A stretch of DNA of 64,000 bases. Origin: Parapristionchus giblindavisi. Taxonomy: Eukaryota; Nematoda; Chromadorea; Rhabditida; Diplogasteridae. The notes below the pieces were generated by a model. That model saw only the letters and a list, made by a program, of their open reading frames with translations. It was not told where the DNA came from and did no database searches. Positions 11,880 to 22,900 of the stretch are shown here, in pieces. Location: the NCBI GenBank assembly GCA_943737045.1, contig CALSFV010000066.1, forward strand, positions 125,001 through 189,000, read 5' to 3'. The translations under genes were made by a program, and so were the position numbers. Position 1 is the stretch's first letter, and each line of letters opens with the position of its first letter.

Positions 11880-12025
11880 ACGTCACAATTGTAGGAAGAT
11901 TTTTTTTGGCGTTTGCCAGAAATCCACCGCCTACGTTTATGATCTTTGTCGGCAAACAGATTGCCACCGTTTGAGATTACGCGGTGGTACCTACAGATGT
12001 ATCACCGCGTAATCTCCTACAAAGG
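11880..12025. repeat. nested palindromes in receptor intron
   Basis: A TTTGCCAGAAATCCACCGCC arm pairs loosely with TCGGCAAACAGATTGCCACCG. Next to it AGATTACGCGGTGGTAC is mirrored as GTATCACCGCGTAATCT. Also present in unit 3 at 29640-29750; missing or different in unit 2. Confidence 0.55.
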
Positions 12026-12314
12026 TCTTGTTTTGACTGTTTTTTTTCAGATATTCTGAGATATTATCGCCACAATTATAGACCTACATAGTACAGTCCA
12101 ACGACGAAGAGTTCGCGTGTTCGGATATCATGCACTGCGGGCGTTTCAATCTCGTTGTTGAAGAAACCATGCATAACCTCTCTTATCGTATCGTCCATTT
12201 CAAAGCAGAAAAATATACACAAATACCTGTAAATAATAGTTGAATAATATTCGTCAATCGCTTTATGAAGTTGGTTTTATGTCTATGTTTTATGTCTCTA
12301 TGGATTGGGGAATG

Positions 12315-12430
12315 TCTTTAAAAAGACATGCTCCAACCTAATTTGATTCTCCGCTCTGGCAACACTCCCTCGTAAGCAGAGAATGTGAGAGAGTTTGAGA
12401 GTTTCAAATTAGCTCACGATGTGCCTTTAA
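12315..12430. repeat. family P palindromic MITE
   Basis: In the receptor intron. It has ends TTAAAAAGACATGCTCC / GATGTGCCTTTAA and the CTCCGCTCTGGCAACACTC core. Confidence 0.7.
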
Positions 12431-13689
12431 GTAAGCAAGTAGAGCACATTGATTGCGGAAAAAAGAAGCTACTACATACAGCTCGCGAATAAAGAATTCA
12501 ACGAGTCGAAGGATGTGATTATAATTCATTTTATTTTCACTTATTACATATACAAATTTATGTTTGTTCGGGGCTAATATTCTAGTTTTTGTTTTCTCAT
12601 AATTGTGGGAGGGTCGTAAATCTTACCACACGATAAATGTAACCATCGTTACGAGTAACATCGTTGCGTAGAAATAACGAAACGTGAACGAATTTTTCGG
12701 CCTCAATTAAATAGTTTAATTGATTTTTATGGAAACATATCATTGACTATGTATGCTGACCGTTTGAATATATACAAGCGATAGATGAAATGGAACATGA
12801 GCAGAGGAAATGTCGTTCCGTAGTTTCCAAGGAACAGACAGGTCCAATATTGCGATTGAAGGGGACCGTGACCGCGCATGGCAAGAGCGTTATGATACAC
12901 TTCAACGATCTATAGTGGTATGGTTGTATTAATCTTGTATTATTATTTTATTTTAATGTAATTTATATATCTATTATTATTAACCATAGAAATGAGATTG
13001 TGCATGCTTTTCAAGTTTCACAGAAAACTTTTTGGATATTCAACTTTTTGATATCCTAATATATGATATCCAATTCATTTTTACTGAAGATGGCCACTTT
13101 CTAGAACCTATTTAGAGCAACAGTGTTGCTCTAAATAGTATTGAGTACATTTGCATGATTTTTAAAATTCCATATTTCTTCTTTCAAATTGAATTTTACT
13201 TCATTGCTCAATCAATCAAAAGGCTTTGGCCGACATTGTCCTTTTGATTGATTTCGCAATGACTTATAATAAATATTTTATATCAATGAACTTTGGATAT
13301 CTAGCAAAATATAACATTATGGAATGATTGCAAATTACAGTATTTTACGAATATATCAGATTCAGTTTCCCATTAGGTAATAGTCTCGGAAATAAAAAAA
13401 AACTCACGGGATAGTTAATGAAATGTGTCATTGTAAACAAAATATCGTTGACAGAAAAAGCTACAAGTAAATAACGATAATTTCCCATCGAACGCCTTGT
13501 GAAGAGTAACTTGAGTAATATCACATTGAGAACTATCGATGAAACTAAACAAATGTAATATTACTTATTCTTCTTCTTATTCTTTTTTCCATCATTTTAT
13601 TCGTGAAAAGTAATTTAAAATAATTTAAATTTAAAGTAATTTAAAAGTAACATTGATGGATTTCCGTCGATATCGTTGATGATTTTGAG

Positions 13690-14420
13690 TACAGTGGGTG
13701 GGTTTTGGGTATTACTCTGATTTCATATTATACACGAACATGAAATCAAACAAAAGACCTCTTAAAAAATCCCTTGCAAAGTAGCACATGGGAATTACTC
13801 CCAGCCATAGAAGGGAGTAATTCCCGTAACAGTAACAGTAGCAGTAATACACTTCATCAAGATTAACTAAGCAGTGTTTCCACTGAATCTGAAGTGCCAT
13901 AAAAGGGGACCTTCCGTATACCCGTAGACCCTGTCCCATATACCCGTTTACGTAAGGGAATTTTTGATAGGAAAAAATTCCCTGAAATTAAAGGGAATTC
14001 CCTTAGAAATACGTGAATTTTTACCTTCTATGACTTCCCTTGGGGTATCTTGTTCCCTAGGAAATTACTCTGATTTTATATTATACACGAACATGAAATC
14101 AAAAAAGGACCTAGATACACTCATAAAAAATCCCCTGCAAAGTAGCACATGGGAATTACTCCCAGCCATAGAAGGGAGTAATTCCCGTAACAGTAATAGT
14201 AGCAGTAATACACTTCATCAAGATTAACTAAGCAGTGTTTCCACTGAATCTGAAGTGTCATAAAAGGGGACCTTCCGTATACCCGTTTACGTAAGGGAAT
14301 TTTTGATCGGGAAAAATTCCCTGAAATTAAAGGGAATTCCCTTAGAAATACGTGAATTTTTACCTTCTATGACTGAGAATAATTCCCTTGGGGTATCTTG
14401 TTCACTAGGAAATTGTTTTT
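13690..14420. repeat. GGGAATT-rich repeat, tandemly doubled in unit 1
   Basis: A block of about 355 bp containing CCCAGCCATAGAAGGGAGTA and CGTTTACGTAAGGGAATTTT occurs twice here (13712 and about 14067). It occurs once in unit 2 (about 25915-26255) and once in unit 3 (about 30655-30998). A diverged relative lies at 45085-45250. It is full of short inverted repeats, so it is probably a non-autonomous element. Confidence 0.65.
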
Positions 14421-14626
14421 TTCTTCAGAGTATAGATAAACTCATTCAACGTACTACATTATTTTCTTCTATTTTTCCAAAGGATTTGCAATAAATCTTT
14501 ATGTTGTGCGATTAGGACTCTCTAATTGTAAGATTATGACACAAACCTGAGGTCAAGTATTCATAAACTGTAGAATAAATCTGAAATCTGAGAATCCAAG
14601 CGATATTGCAATAGTAAAAGAATTAC

Positions 14627-14955
14627 CTCGATGGATCTGTTTCTGAATCCACTTTCGTAATTATTGATAGGCATGATCAACCGGAGTAAGCCTAGAATTA
14701 GCACGCTGTTTATTTAAGATCAGGGTAGCTATGGTACAATTCATTTTGAAATGGCCTTTTGCAGATCAGATCACTATGGTTGCTGCTGACTACCACAATT
14801 TATTGCTGCCTGAATTCGCCATACTAATACAAATTTTTGTGCATTGTAAAAGTTCACCTAAGTATTGAATATTTTATTTGCAAAAGAATAACCGCGCCTG
14901 TGAACTTAACTGACAAGAAAACGGCGAGAGCCAATGGAACTTTGTAGTACATCAT
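14627..14955 (-). other. candidate hydrophobic exons upstream of the receptor
   Basis: On the minus strand a frame from ATG at 14955 to 14858 encodes MMYYKVPLALAVFLSVKFTG and ends at a GTGAAC donor. It joins in phase to 14627-14713 (VLILGLLRLIMPINNYESGF, donor GTAATT). The phase does not fit the TM1-2 exon of the receptor, so this may be a separate small membrane gene or chance. Most of it (14420-14945) is deleted in unit 2. Confidence 0.25.
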
Positions 14956-15384
14956 TGGTAGGATATGGGAATCGATAGAGGAACCTCACATAACTATGAT
15001 TTATAGTTAATAATTAGTGATTTATAGCTAGCTACCTTATATAGCTCAAAACGGGGCATCATAAAAATTGTGGTAGTGAGCACCAAACATGATCATGATA
15101 TTAGATGCAAAAGGCACCATTTTGAAAAATTTATTCCTAGAAAGCTGATATTATGGAAAGCACGTGCTAAATTGTATAGTGCCATCGTACGGTATAGGTA
15201 CGTTATAGACTATATTTCAATTGTAGCCGCCCCTAGATCAAAGTTACATCACCCCATACATCATTTCACCATTTCCCACCCCATTTCCCTGCTGCCTTCA
15301 ACCGATTCGCTGATAACGCGACGGACCTCCATCACCCTATATTTATTACATATCTGTTCTATTGTTCACTTGTTATGATGGAAA

Positions 15385-15386
15385 TA

Positions 15387-15417
<31 letters not shown>
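15385..15417 (+). repeat. (GAAA)n microsatellite
   Basis: Eight AAAG/GAAA repeats after a stretch found only in unit 1 (15240-15417), which is absent from the matching place of units 2 and 3. Confidence 0.9.
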
Positions 15418-16624
15418 TTCACCAGTTCCCTAGGGAGTGAATAGACTTTTATAAAACGATTATTTGGCGAGCAACTTCGGTACGAAATGAAATTGGGTGA
15501 ATGCCAACAAATGGAGTAGTACGACAGTATTTCTTATATAACTAACAGTTTCCTTTTGCGCGCAGAAAACAAGCATCACTTACTTTTGTTCTATGTAATC
15601 ACAAGCTGTTCTTATTGTTAATGGTCCAGTGCGAAGTGCGAACCAGTCATATAAGGGACATAATTGCAATTTCATGATTTCGGAACAAAGTACATTACAT
15701 ATAAAAAATGTATTTTTGAAAAAAATAAAGGTTTAAAATAAATGTTAATTGTCTGTTGCTCCAGAGCTTTTGATATGGAGTGTTCGGATAGTTGTGGCTT
15801 TTGATTAGTGATATATTTCTGTGGTATTCATATTTATCTATTGTTTTACTTGGAAAGTAATTGAATTCCCCACAGTATTTTTGTTACGGAATAATAATGG
15901 CCTCAATGATCTTTCCGACGATCATAACATGTCTGGAATTATTTGATTTTGATTTTTTAAATTCAAATTCAAACCTTTTGTTTGTGAATTTTTTGATGAA
16001 CAAATTTGTGAAATTGTTCAAAGAATACCAGCACTTGATCACAATTGTGCTAAAGTTCTTCCGTGTCAGGGCTGGGACAAAAAATTATTTCGACCAATAA
16101 ATTTTTTGTTTGGGTTCAACAAAAAAAAATTTTCACCAAACAAAAAAAACCAAAAAAAACCAAAAAAAATAAAATAATTAATTGTTCCCACTGTTCCGAG
16201 AAAATTTTAACATTATCTCGTGTTGCTCTTCCTTTAAATAGCAACTATTCTTTATTCAGAGTCAAAATTCTTAAAATCAACAACTAAAACAAACATACGT
16301 TGTTGATTTGTTATCGGCAGCATTTTATGGATTAGTTAAGGTACGGGAATCAGGAAATTGAGGGTGCGCCATGCATTTTCGGCACCCTCACCGTTTTATT
16401 TTTATACAATGGGTCGATTTCTTTATTTTTCGGTTGAATTGTAATTTTTAGCTTAAAACAGGACCCTTATATAGTGGGTAGATGCTAAAAAGAGCCATGT
16501 AGAGTGGGTCACCTTGTGAGGGTGTGAAAATGTATGGGGTGCGCTATTATCATCATGAAGAATATTATCATGAAGAACGTGCGACCAATTATGTGGCATT
16601 ATGCATTCTCTAATAGATTCGAAA

Positions 16625-16705
16625 GGCCAAAAGCGTAGCTCGTGCAGTGGTTAGTAATCAGCGCTTGTAACCGCACCAAGCCGGATTGGATTCCCGTTTG
16701 CGATT
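16625..16705 (+). repeat. tRNA-like (SINE-head) segment inside the hAT element, repeated at 17439
   Basis: TAGCTCGTGCAGTGGTTAG resembles a Pol III A box region, CTTGTAAC an anticodon loop, and GGATTGGATTCCC a decayed B box. The downstream CGTTTGCGATTTTCTCTATA resembles the tail of the SINE fragment at 6711. No folded functional tRNA is claimed. Confidence 0.45.
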
Positions 16706-16987
16706 TTCTCTATATTCAGCTTTCAAAATCGAAAGGCCGCATTGTCCCTGACATTTCCTTGGCGCAACAACGAACTTTCAGCTCGGATTACGGTTTTCCG
16801 GGGCATCCATAATTTGAGATAATATTGTTTTTGTATTCAGGTAGATGTCATCTATAGCCCTGCCTGACAAGTATAGTCACTCAAGAAAAAAAATCCCCTT
16901 CTTTAACACTATTCCGTAATATTACACTCACCAATATTGTCTTACGGTGAAAAATGAACAACAAAATTGTGGCCGTATACAAGAACC

Positions 16988-17091
16988 GTTTTCCGGGAAA
17001 ATGTGACGTCATTAGCGTAGGCGGAGGCGTTTTCCAAAAATCCTCCGCCTACGCTAATGACGTCACATTTTCCCGGAAAACGGTTTTCCGT
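16988..17091. repeat. internal perfect hairpin of the hAT element (also about 17802-17905)
   Basis: Arms of about 45 bp read TTTTCCGGGAAAATGTGACG, then TCATTAGCGTAGGCGGAGG, around a short TTTTCCAAAAA loop. The same hairpin recurs exactly 814 bp downstream. It looks like a MITE nested in the hAT element. Confidence 0.8.
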
Positions 17092-18323
17092 TGTTCTTGC
17101 ATACGGACACTGATCATAAACTAAATTTTCAAGCAAATTTGTGTAAATTTTCTTTATCCGATTTTTTTTGTTATTTTTTGGTTTTTGCAGAAAACCCAAA
17201 CAAAAAAAATACCAAACAAAAAATTCTCAAAAACCCAAAAAAAACCAAAAAACAAAAAAAAATACCAAACAAAAAATCCCAGCCCTGGTGGGTAGATGCT
17301 AAAAAGAGCCATGTAGAGTGGGTCACCTTGTGAGGGTGTGAAAATGTATGGGGTGCGCTATTATCATCATGAAGAATATTATCATGAAGAACGTGCGACC
17401 AATTATGTGGCATTATGCATTCTCTAATAGATTCGAAAGGCCAAAAGCGTAGCTCGTGCAGTGGTTAGTAATCAGCGCTTGTAACCGCACCAAGCCGGAT
17501 TGGATTCCCGTTTGCGATTTTCTCTATATTCAGCTTTCAAAATCGAAAGGCCGCATTGTCCCTGACATTTCCTTGGCGCAACAACGAACTTTCAGCTCGG
17601 ATTACGGTTTTCCGGGGCATCCATAATTTGAGATAATATTGTTTTTGTATTCAGGTAGATGTCATCTATAGCCCTGCCTGACAAGTATAGTCACTCAAGA
17701 AAAAAAATCCCCTTCTTTAACACTATTCCGTAATATTACACTCACCAATATTGTCTTACGGTGAAAAATGAACAACAAAATTGTGGCCGTATACAAGAAC
17801 CGTTTTCCGGGAAAATGTGACGTCATTAGCGTAGGCGGAGGCGTTTTCCAAAAATCCTCCGCCTACGCTAATGACGTCACATTTTCCCGGAAAACGGTTT
17901 TCCGTTGTTCTTGCATACGGACACTGATCATAAACTAAATTTTCAAGCAAATTTGTGTAAATTTTCTTTATCCGATTTTTTTTGTTATTTTTTGGTTTTT
18001 GCAGAAAACCCAAACAAAAAAAATACCAAACAAAAAATTCTCAAAAACCCAAAAAAACCAAAAAACAAAAAAAAATACCAAACAAAAAATCCCAGCCCTG
18101 TTCCGTGTAGACGAAATTCTTATGTTTTCTCTTGAGAAGTACGATTTGATTACGGAAATATTATTCAAAAGACAAAGTATGAATAGTATCAATGATTTGA
18201 ACACAAATTAACATTATACTTAACTAACAACTAGAAAACTAGAAAACTAGAAAAAAAGAACAACATAAGTTAATTTAAATCTTTTATCGCTGGCTGTAGT
18301 TAGCTCAATAACTATTCCACATT

Positions 18324-18660
18324 GTGGTCATTTTGAGTCGACTACTCAACAGTAGCCGGCTCTCATTTTCGTCCGTCTCCCACAAGTTTGACTCGATCCT
18401 CCCAACCCGCAATTGCCGTGGTAGTAAGGCCCACAACCATGGATCTCCAAATCATCGTTACAACGATCAACGTCATCTCAATTGCAACAAGAGAGGACGG
18501 ATTCAGTCCAACGAGAACTCGCTCGGGAATTCTTCGAGAAACATCGATCACTTGGCCAGAGATCCAGTGAGCTCTAAATTAAACATTCTCTATTATCTAC
18601 AGTATTCATCCGCACCAGGAACCATCGGAATGGACTAATTTAGCTGGTTTGGCTGCAGCG
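18324..18660 (+). other. conserved unit segment, possible exon (unit 1)
   Basis: Matches 27416-27640 and 33815-34000 in the other units. Two overlapping plus frames are open (one starts MVILSRLLNSSRLSFSSVSH; another starts MDLQIIVTTINVISIATRE), and neither is convincingly coding. In unit 3 it is followed by a 68-codon frame (34022-34228). Function unknown. Confidence 0.3.
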
Positions 18661-19502
18661 AGAACAAAACGAACTTGGGCGAGCGACTCGACGTCAGATT
18701 GATCGTCAGCCCATTATCCGGTGTATTACAGGACAATCCTGTCAATTAGCCGACAGTAGATCAAAGCAACTCTCGGATTTAAATTATTAGTGATCTACCA
18801 GCATTCAAATGCAGTTTTTTGGCCTTCATTCAGCCAAATGCCAAGGAAAATCGACTCTCAAGAGCTTAAATGAAAGCTGTTGACGAGCTCTATCGATTGA
18901 GCCTAAATCAAAATAGGTCCCGGAACTGTGGAACACGATCAATTCCTTCGGGAATACAAATTAAAAAAGTTGCTTTTTCACATTTTTATCTTAAAGTACT
19001 CGAGAAACTACTCATTTCATCTGTTGATCACTTTTTCCTAGCTCTCCTGTGAGCCGTGAAAATCACATCGGAAGGAGCCTCAACGACAAACTTTGACGTG
19101 AGCTTCTGGAGAGATGATTGATCTACCATCCTTGCTACTCTGGCTCAGGGATGTCCTGTCCAAGGACTATCGAAAACTGCGGAGAAAAGAGGGGCTCAAC
19201 TGAAAAGTGTGTAGTAGAATCAGTCAATCCTTACGTGACATGAGTGATATGTATGTATTCGTGAAATAATTCAAAGTGATGCAAACACTCCGTCAGAAAT
19301 GCTTAAATAACAATGTTATGTGATTTTAGACACTATCTCGGAAATTTTAACAAAAGAAATTACTAACTCCGGAATCTGCGTAGTCCCATTCATTCCTTCG
19401 TATATCGCCGTTGTTAGGAGAGACTCTTGCACCCACTCAGGCCGAGGCCAAAAACTCATCTTTTCAACACATCGGGACCATAACACAATCTCAGTGTCGG
19501 CG

Positions 19503-19721
19503 ATGCTTCTTTTAGCACTCACTCTTGTTTCTTTCTCTGAATTAACGGTAGGTCGTATACCAAGTTTTCACGGCCATTTTACAAGCTGAATTGATATTTT
19601 TGCAATTCAGATTGCGTGCTACAATAGTGTTCCATATGGTTCACATCGGACTTTTGAGGGAGATCTAGGCAGCACAACCGATTTATTAACTTGTCTGCAA
19701 CTTTGTGACGCTAACACTCAG
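19503..19721 (+). pseudogene. copy C: exons 1-2 only
   Basis: Exon 1 is 19503-19547 (MLLLALTLVSFSELT). Exon 2 is 19611-19721 (IACYNSVPYGSHRTFEGDLG..CLQLCDANTQ) with intact AG and GTGAGA boundaries. Nothing of exons 3-7 follows; the receptor tail exon starts at 19966 on the other strand. It could make only a truncated 52-residue secreted peptide. Confidence 0.75.
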
Positions 19722-19965
19722 GTGAGATGCGTTGATAAGCATAATAAGAAGACTTATATCATCGATCTGGCAGAAGGCGTGATCAATCATTGCATCATTT
19801 TGATGAGACATCTTTGTGTATAAATAAATATACCGTGCAACCGTGTTTCAACATTACTTGTTTTATGAACATAAATGTCGAGTATTAGTATTAGTAGAGT
19901 CATAATCGTTTTATCATAAAATAGTTAGAAAAAAATCTTCATCATTATAGTAACGTTCTTTTCAT

Positions 19966-22900
19966 CTAAATTACGCTGACGCTCCTCGTGGCAGTAGACT
20001 GAAGTGATATCTGAACACTGCTTGATAGAGCGCTCCTGTCGATCTCCGGTCGTCGTATACCAAGTAGTGAATAGAATGAGCGTCTGAAAAAGTGAAAAAG
20101 TTTCAGTGAAAATGCAACTAGTTGTCTACTCATTATCACGGGTCTCCTGTAAAAGTGTAGCAAAAACGGCCGGGCCTGCCACTAGGAAAATTTTTTGACT
20201 TCGATTTCGATGAAAGTTGGTCATTGGGTGTGGTTGGGCGTCATGAGAAGGCCGAGCAACTTCATTTGGCCAAAATTACAAATTATCGATTTTTTGTGAT
20301 CTACCCTGGAAATGATCATAACTCGGTTCATTTTCATCGTGCAGCGAGCTGACAGGTGTCATTCGAACCGTATTCTAATGCTCTCCAAAAAAGTACTTCA
20401 TGACCCGTCCGCTGCAAAGTCTTCTTCAGGGCGAAAAACGCGAAAAACCCATTTCTTGAATAAAAATGTGATCTGTTCTCGAAAATTTTCTCTTGAGTAC
20501 ACGCGTATTATTGCAGAGAAAGAGTCATCAAATCACGTACAAAGTCGGTATTTTGTTCATTTACCGTATCTCCGTCCCCTCAATACCGTTTAATAGAGTA
20601 CACGGGACTTGGTCATTTTTTTCCGCCTCAACAGTTTTTCGATCGTATCTGCTTTCAAAATGGTCCAATCGACTACTCGAAAAAAGGAAAATGATGCTCT
20701 CGGAAAGGCGAATAAAAAGTTCTATCATGATCGAATAGCTATGACAACTCATTTTCGAGTTATTCGAGGAAAACCTTATCAACATCGATTTAGTCGGCTT
20801 TTTCGTGCCAGTTATGGAAAAATTGTTGCAGAAATTACTTATTTCATTTACTGATCTTATCATCTAATGCACACTTTAGTGTTTCCTTTCCCTTGTTTCT
20901 TCTCCTTTCCGCCTCAACAATTTACAAAGCGAGAGCCACTTTACTCCGTCATTGGAATCTTGAATGTCACTGGGCAGAGGAGAGCACAAGACCAGAACGG
21001 AGAATCAATGGTAGATTTCGCCCTTGGACTGTAAAAGAGAATGCTCGAGGAGATTCAGCAAGGAGTCGGAATCGGTCCACTTTCGGAATACGAGAAGGCG
21101 CCGAAGCATCCGAGACCAATAAGCACTTCGCATTCGGAAGAAGAGTGCCCCACAGGGTTGGGCGGAAAAAATTTCCGTTACCGATTTTTTACCAGTTTTA
21201 CCGGTCCCTGACCCTCATCGGTAATTACCGAAATTTACACAAGATATTCTGCGTTATTTTTGGTAACATTACGTTCGATATCTCGAGAAATTGCCCGTAA
21301 CCGAAGGCGATTTTATGTCTCGACACACAGTTACTCTCTCAATGAATAACAATTGCCAAATATATATTAATAGAACAGAAGAAATTGAAATATTTTTTGT
21401 TGTAACTACGGTCAAAGTAATGACAAATTAGTTCATTTAGTTCATTTATATTATCCGGCACGATATCGCGGTTTTACAGGGTTTTTCAGAGTTTTACCGT
21501 TTTTACCGTTTTACCGATTTTACCGTTACCGATTTTTTTACCGGCCACCTTTTCACGCCCAACCCGGGTGCCCCATACGACTCTGTTGCCAAGCAGATGG
21601 TGGTCGATCAATTCGAGGAATTCTACGCAGCCAGGAACAAGCTTAGAGCAGAAGAAGTCGAGAAGAGAATGAAGGCCAGAACGGATATCTTGCCCGCTAA
21701 CCGAATGTCACACGATCAGATCAAGAACTGCATTCGGAATCTGCTAGCGAAGAAGAAGGAGGAGACAGAGAAGAAGCTGAGCACCACAAGAGCCAAGAGA
21801 GATGTGGCACTGGATATGGATTTCATCAACAACTGGGAGAAGGACTACGATGAGGAGGGAGGAGGAATTGAGGATGAAGTGAAAGTACATGAGGATGATC
21901 TGACTATCTCCTCCGATGCAATCTACAACTGGATGAAAACCGAGATGAACACTCTGTTCACTGATGAGACCCTGACTTGTCTACATCCCTCGTTTTCGAT
22001 CAGTGACATTGATAATTACATATTGATCGCTTTCTTTTATAATATTTTCTCATGCATAATATAAAATAAAGTCGGTTGGGTAGTTTTTAGCGGTACAAAG
22101 AATAATTTCCTTTCCGTTCATTCATTAGAATCGATGAAAAGGAGAAAGTGTAATGATTTTCCTCGAATAACTCGAAAATGAGTTGTCATAGCTATTCGAT
22201 CATGATAGAACTTTTTATTCGCCTTTCCGAGAGCATCATTTTCCTTTTTTCGAGTAGTCGATTGGACCATTTTGAAAGCAGATACGATCGAAAAACTGTT
22301 GAGGCGGAAAAAATGACTAAGTCCCGTGTACTCTATTAAACGGTATTGAGGGGACAGAGATACGGTAAATGAACAACATACCGACTTTGCACGTGATCTG
22401 ATGACTCTTTCTCTGCAATAATACGCGTGTACTCAAGAGAAAATTTTCGAGAACAGATCACATTTTTATTCAAGAAATGGGTTTTTCGCGTTTTTCGCCC
22501 TGAAGAAGACTTTGCAGCGGACGGGTCATGAAGTACTTTTTTGGAGAGCATTAGAATACGGTTCGAATGACACCTGTCAGCTCGCTGCACGATGAAAATG
22601 AACCGAGTTATGATCATTTCCAGGGTAGATCACAAAAAATCGATAATTTGTAATTTTGGCCAAATGAAGTGGCTCGGCCTTCTCATGACGCCCAACCACA
22701 CCCACTGACCAACTTTCATCGAAATCGAAGACAAAAAATTTTCCTAGTGGCAAGCGTTGCTACACTTTTACCGGAGACCCGTGTTATGTGATCATTTGCC
22801 ATACCTTAGCTCAGTTACAGACAATAGAAGCACGAGGGCGTCAGCGATTGGATGTATTCCGCAAAGGTTGGGAATAATAACAGCTAGACTCGGCCATGAC

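Larger units (their letters stand above)
10598..13544 (-). pseudogene. str/srj-type chemoreceptor, unit 1 copy, one-base frameshift
   Basis: Minus-strand exons: 13408-13544 (TM1-2, GNYRYLLVAFSVNDILFT), 12761-12909 (TM3, LMFHFIYRLYIF), 12627-12701 (TM4), 12088-12226 (loop, FEMDDTIREVMHGF), 11721-11845 (TM5), 11458-11524 (MRVQKQLFICLIYQ), 11278-11342 (TM6, IIPTLTAVCPATICFLAPFF), 10786-10885 (TM7, HPIADALVLLLSVTELR) and 10598-10715 (tail). All junction phases agree except at the TM6 exon. There a run of seven A (plus strand) replaces the six in units 2 and 3, making the exon 65 instead of 64 bp and shifting the frame. The first exon, ahead of TM1, was not found. The motifs match the nematode str/srj family of chemosensory GPCRs. 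Confidence 0.75.
16067..18100. mobile_element. hAT-like composite element with 8-bp target duplication
   Basis: Ends CAGGGCTGGGA and TCCCAGCCCTG, flanked by TTCCGTGT on both sides (16059-16066, 18101-18108). The uninterrupted site is at 27193. These are hAT hallmarks. Bases 16067-17287 look like one complete 1221-bp element. From 17288 the right-hand 814 bp (from GTGGGTAGATGC, 16474) is repeated to the right end. It carries no transposase, only A/T-rich ends, an internal palindrome and a tRNA-like segment. Confidence 0.88.
15886..18211 (+). pseudogene. conserved ORF remnant of the unit, split by a hAT element (unit 1)
   Basis: A plus-strand frame (CLELFDFDFLNSNSNLLFVN, then IVLKFFRV) is interrupted at 16067 and resumes at 18109 as DEILMFSLEKYDLITEILFK, ending SMNSINDLNTN and TAA at 18209. 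Removing the element and one target duplication restores a continuous reading. The same ORF is at 27006-27303 and, split by a LINE, at 32285-33721. The family is unknown. Confidence 0.5.
20137..22783. mobile_element. 2.65-kb element with ~630-bp terminal inverted repeats
   Basis: Starts CACGGGTCTCCTGTAAAAGT and ends ACTTTTACCGGAGACCCGTG. The arms 20137-20774 and about 22156-22783 are nearly identical in inverted order. TTAT flanks both sides (20133-20136, 22784-22787); the empty site CTCATTATGTGATC is at 10772 and 28638. A 4-bp duplication and CACGG ends are unusual; I cannot assign the superfamily. The centre holds a coding-like segment and a nested hAT MITE. Confidence 0.88.

Noticed and set aside
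16942..18013. Two identical 85-codon minus ORFs 814 bp apart
   Set aside because: They arise from the internal duplication and hairpin of the hAT element, not from a gene.
20312..22617. Mirrored 93-codon ORFs in the arms of the long-TIR element
   Set aside because: They are the same inverted repeat read from each end. Arms of this kind are usually non-coding and no motif is recognisable.
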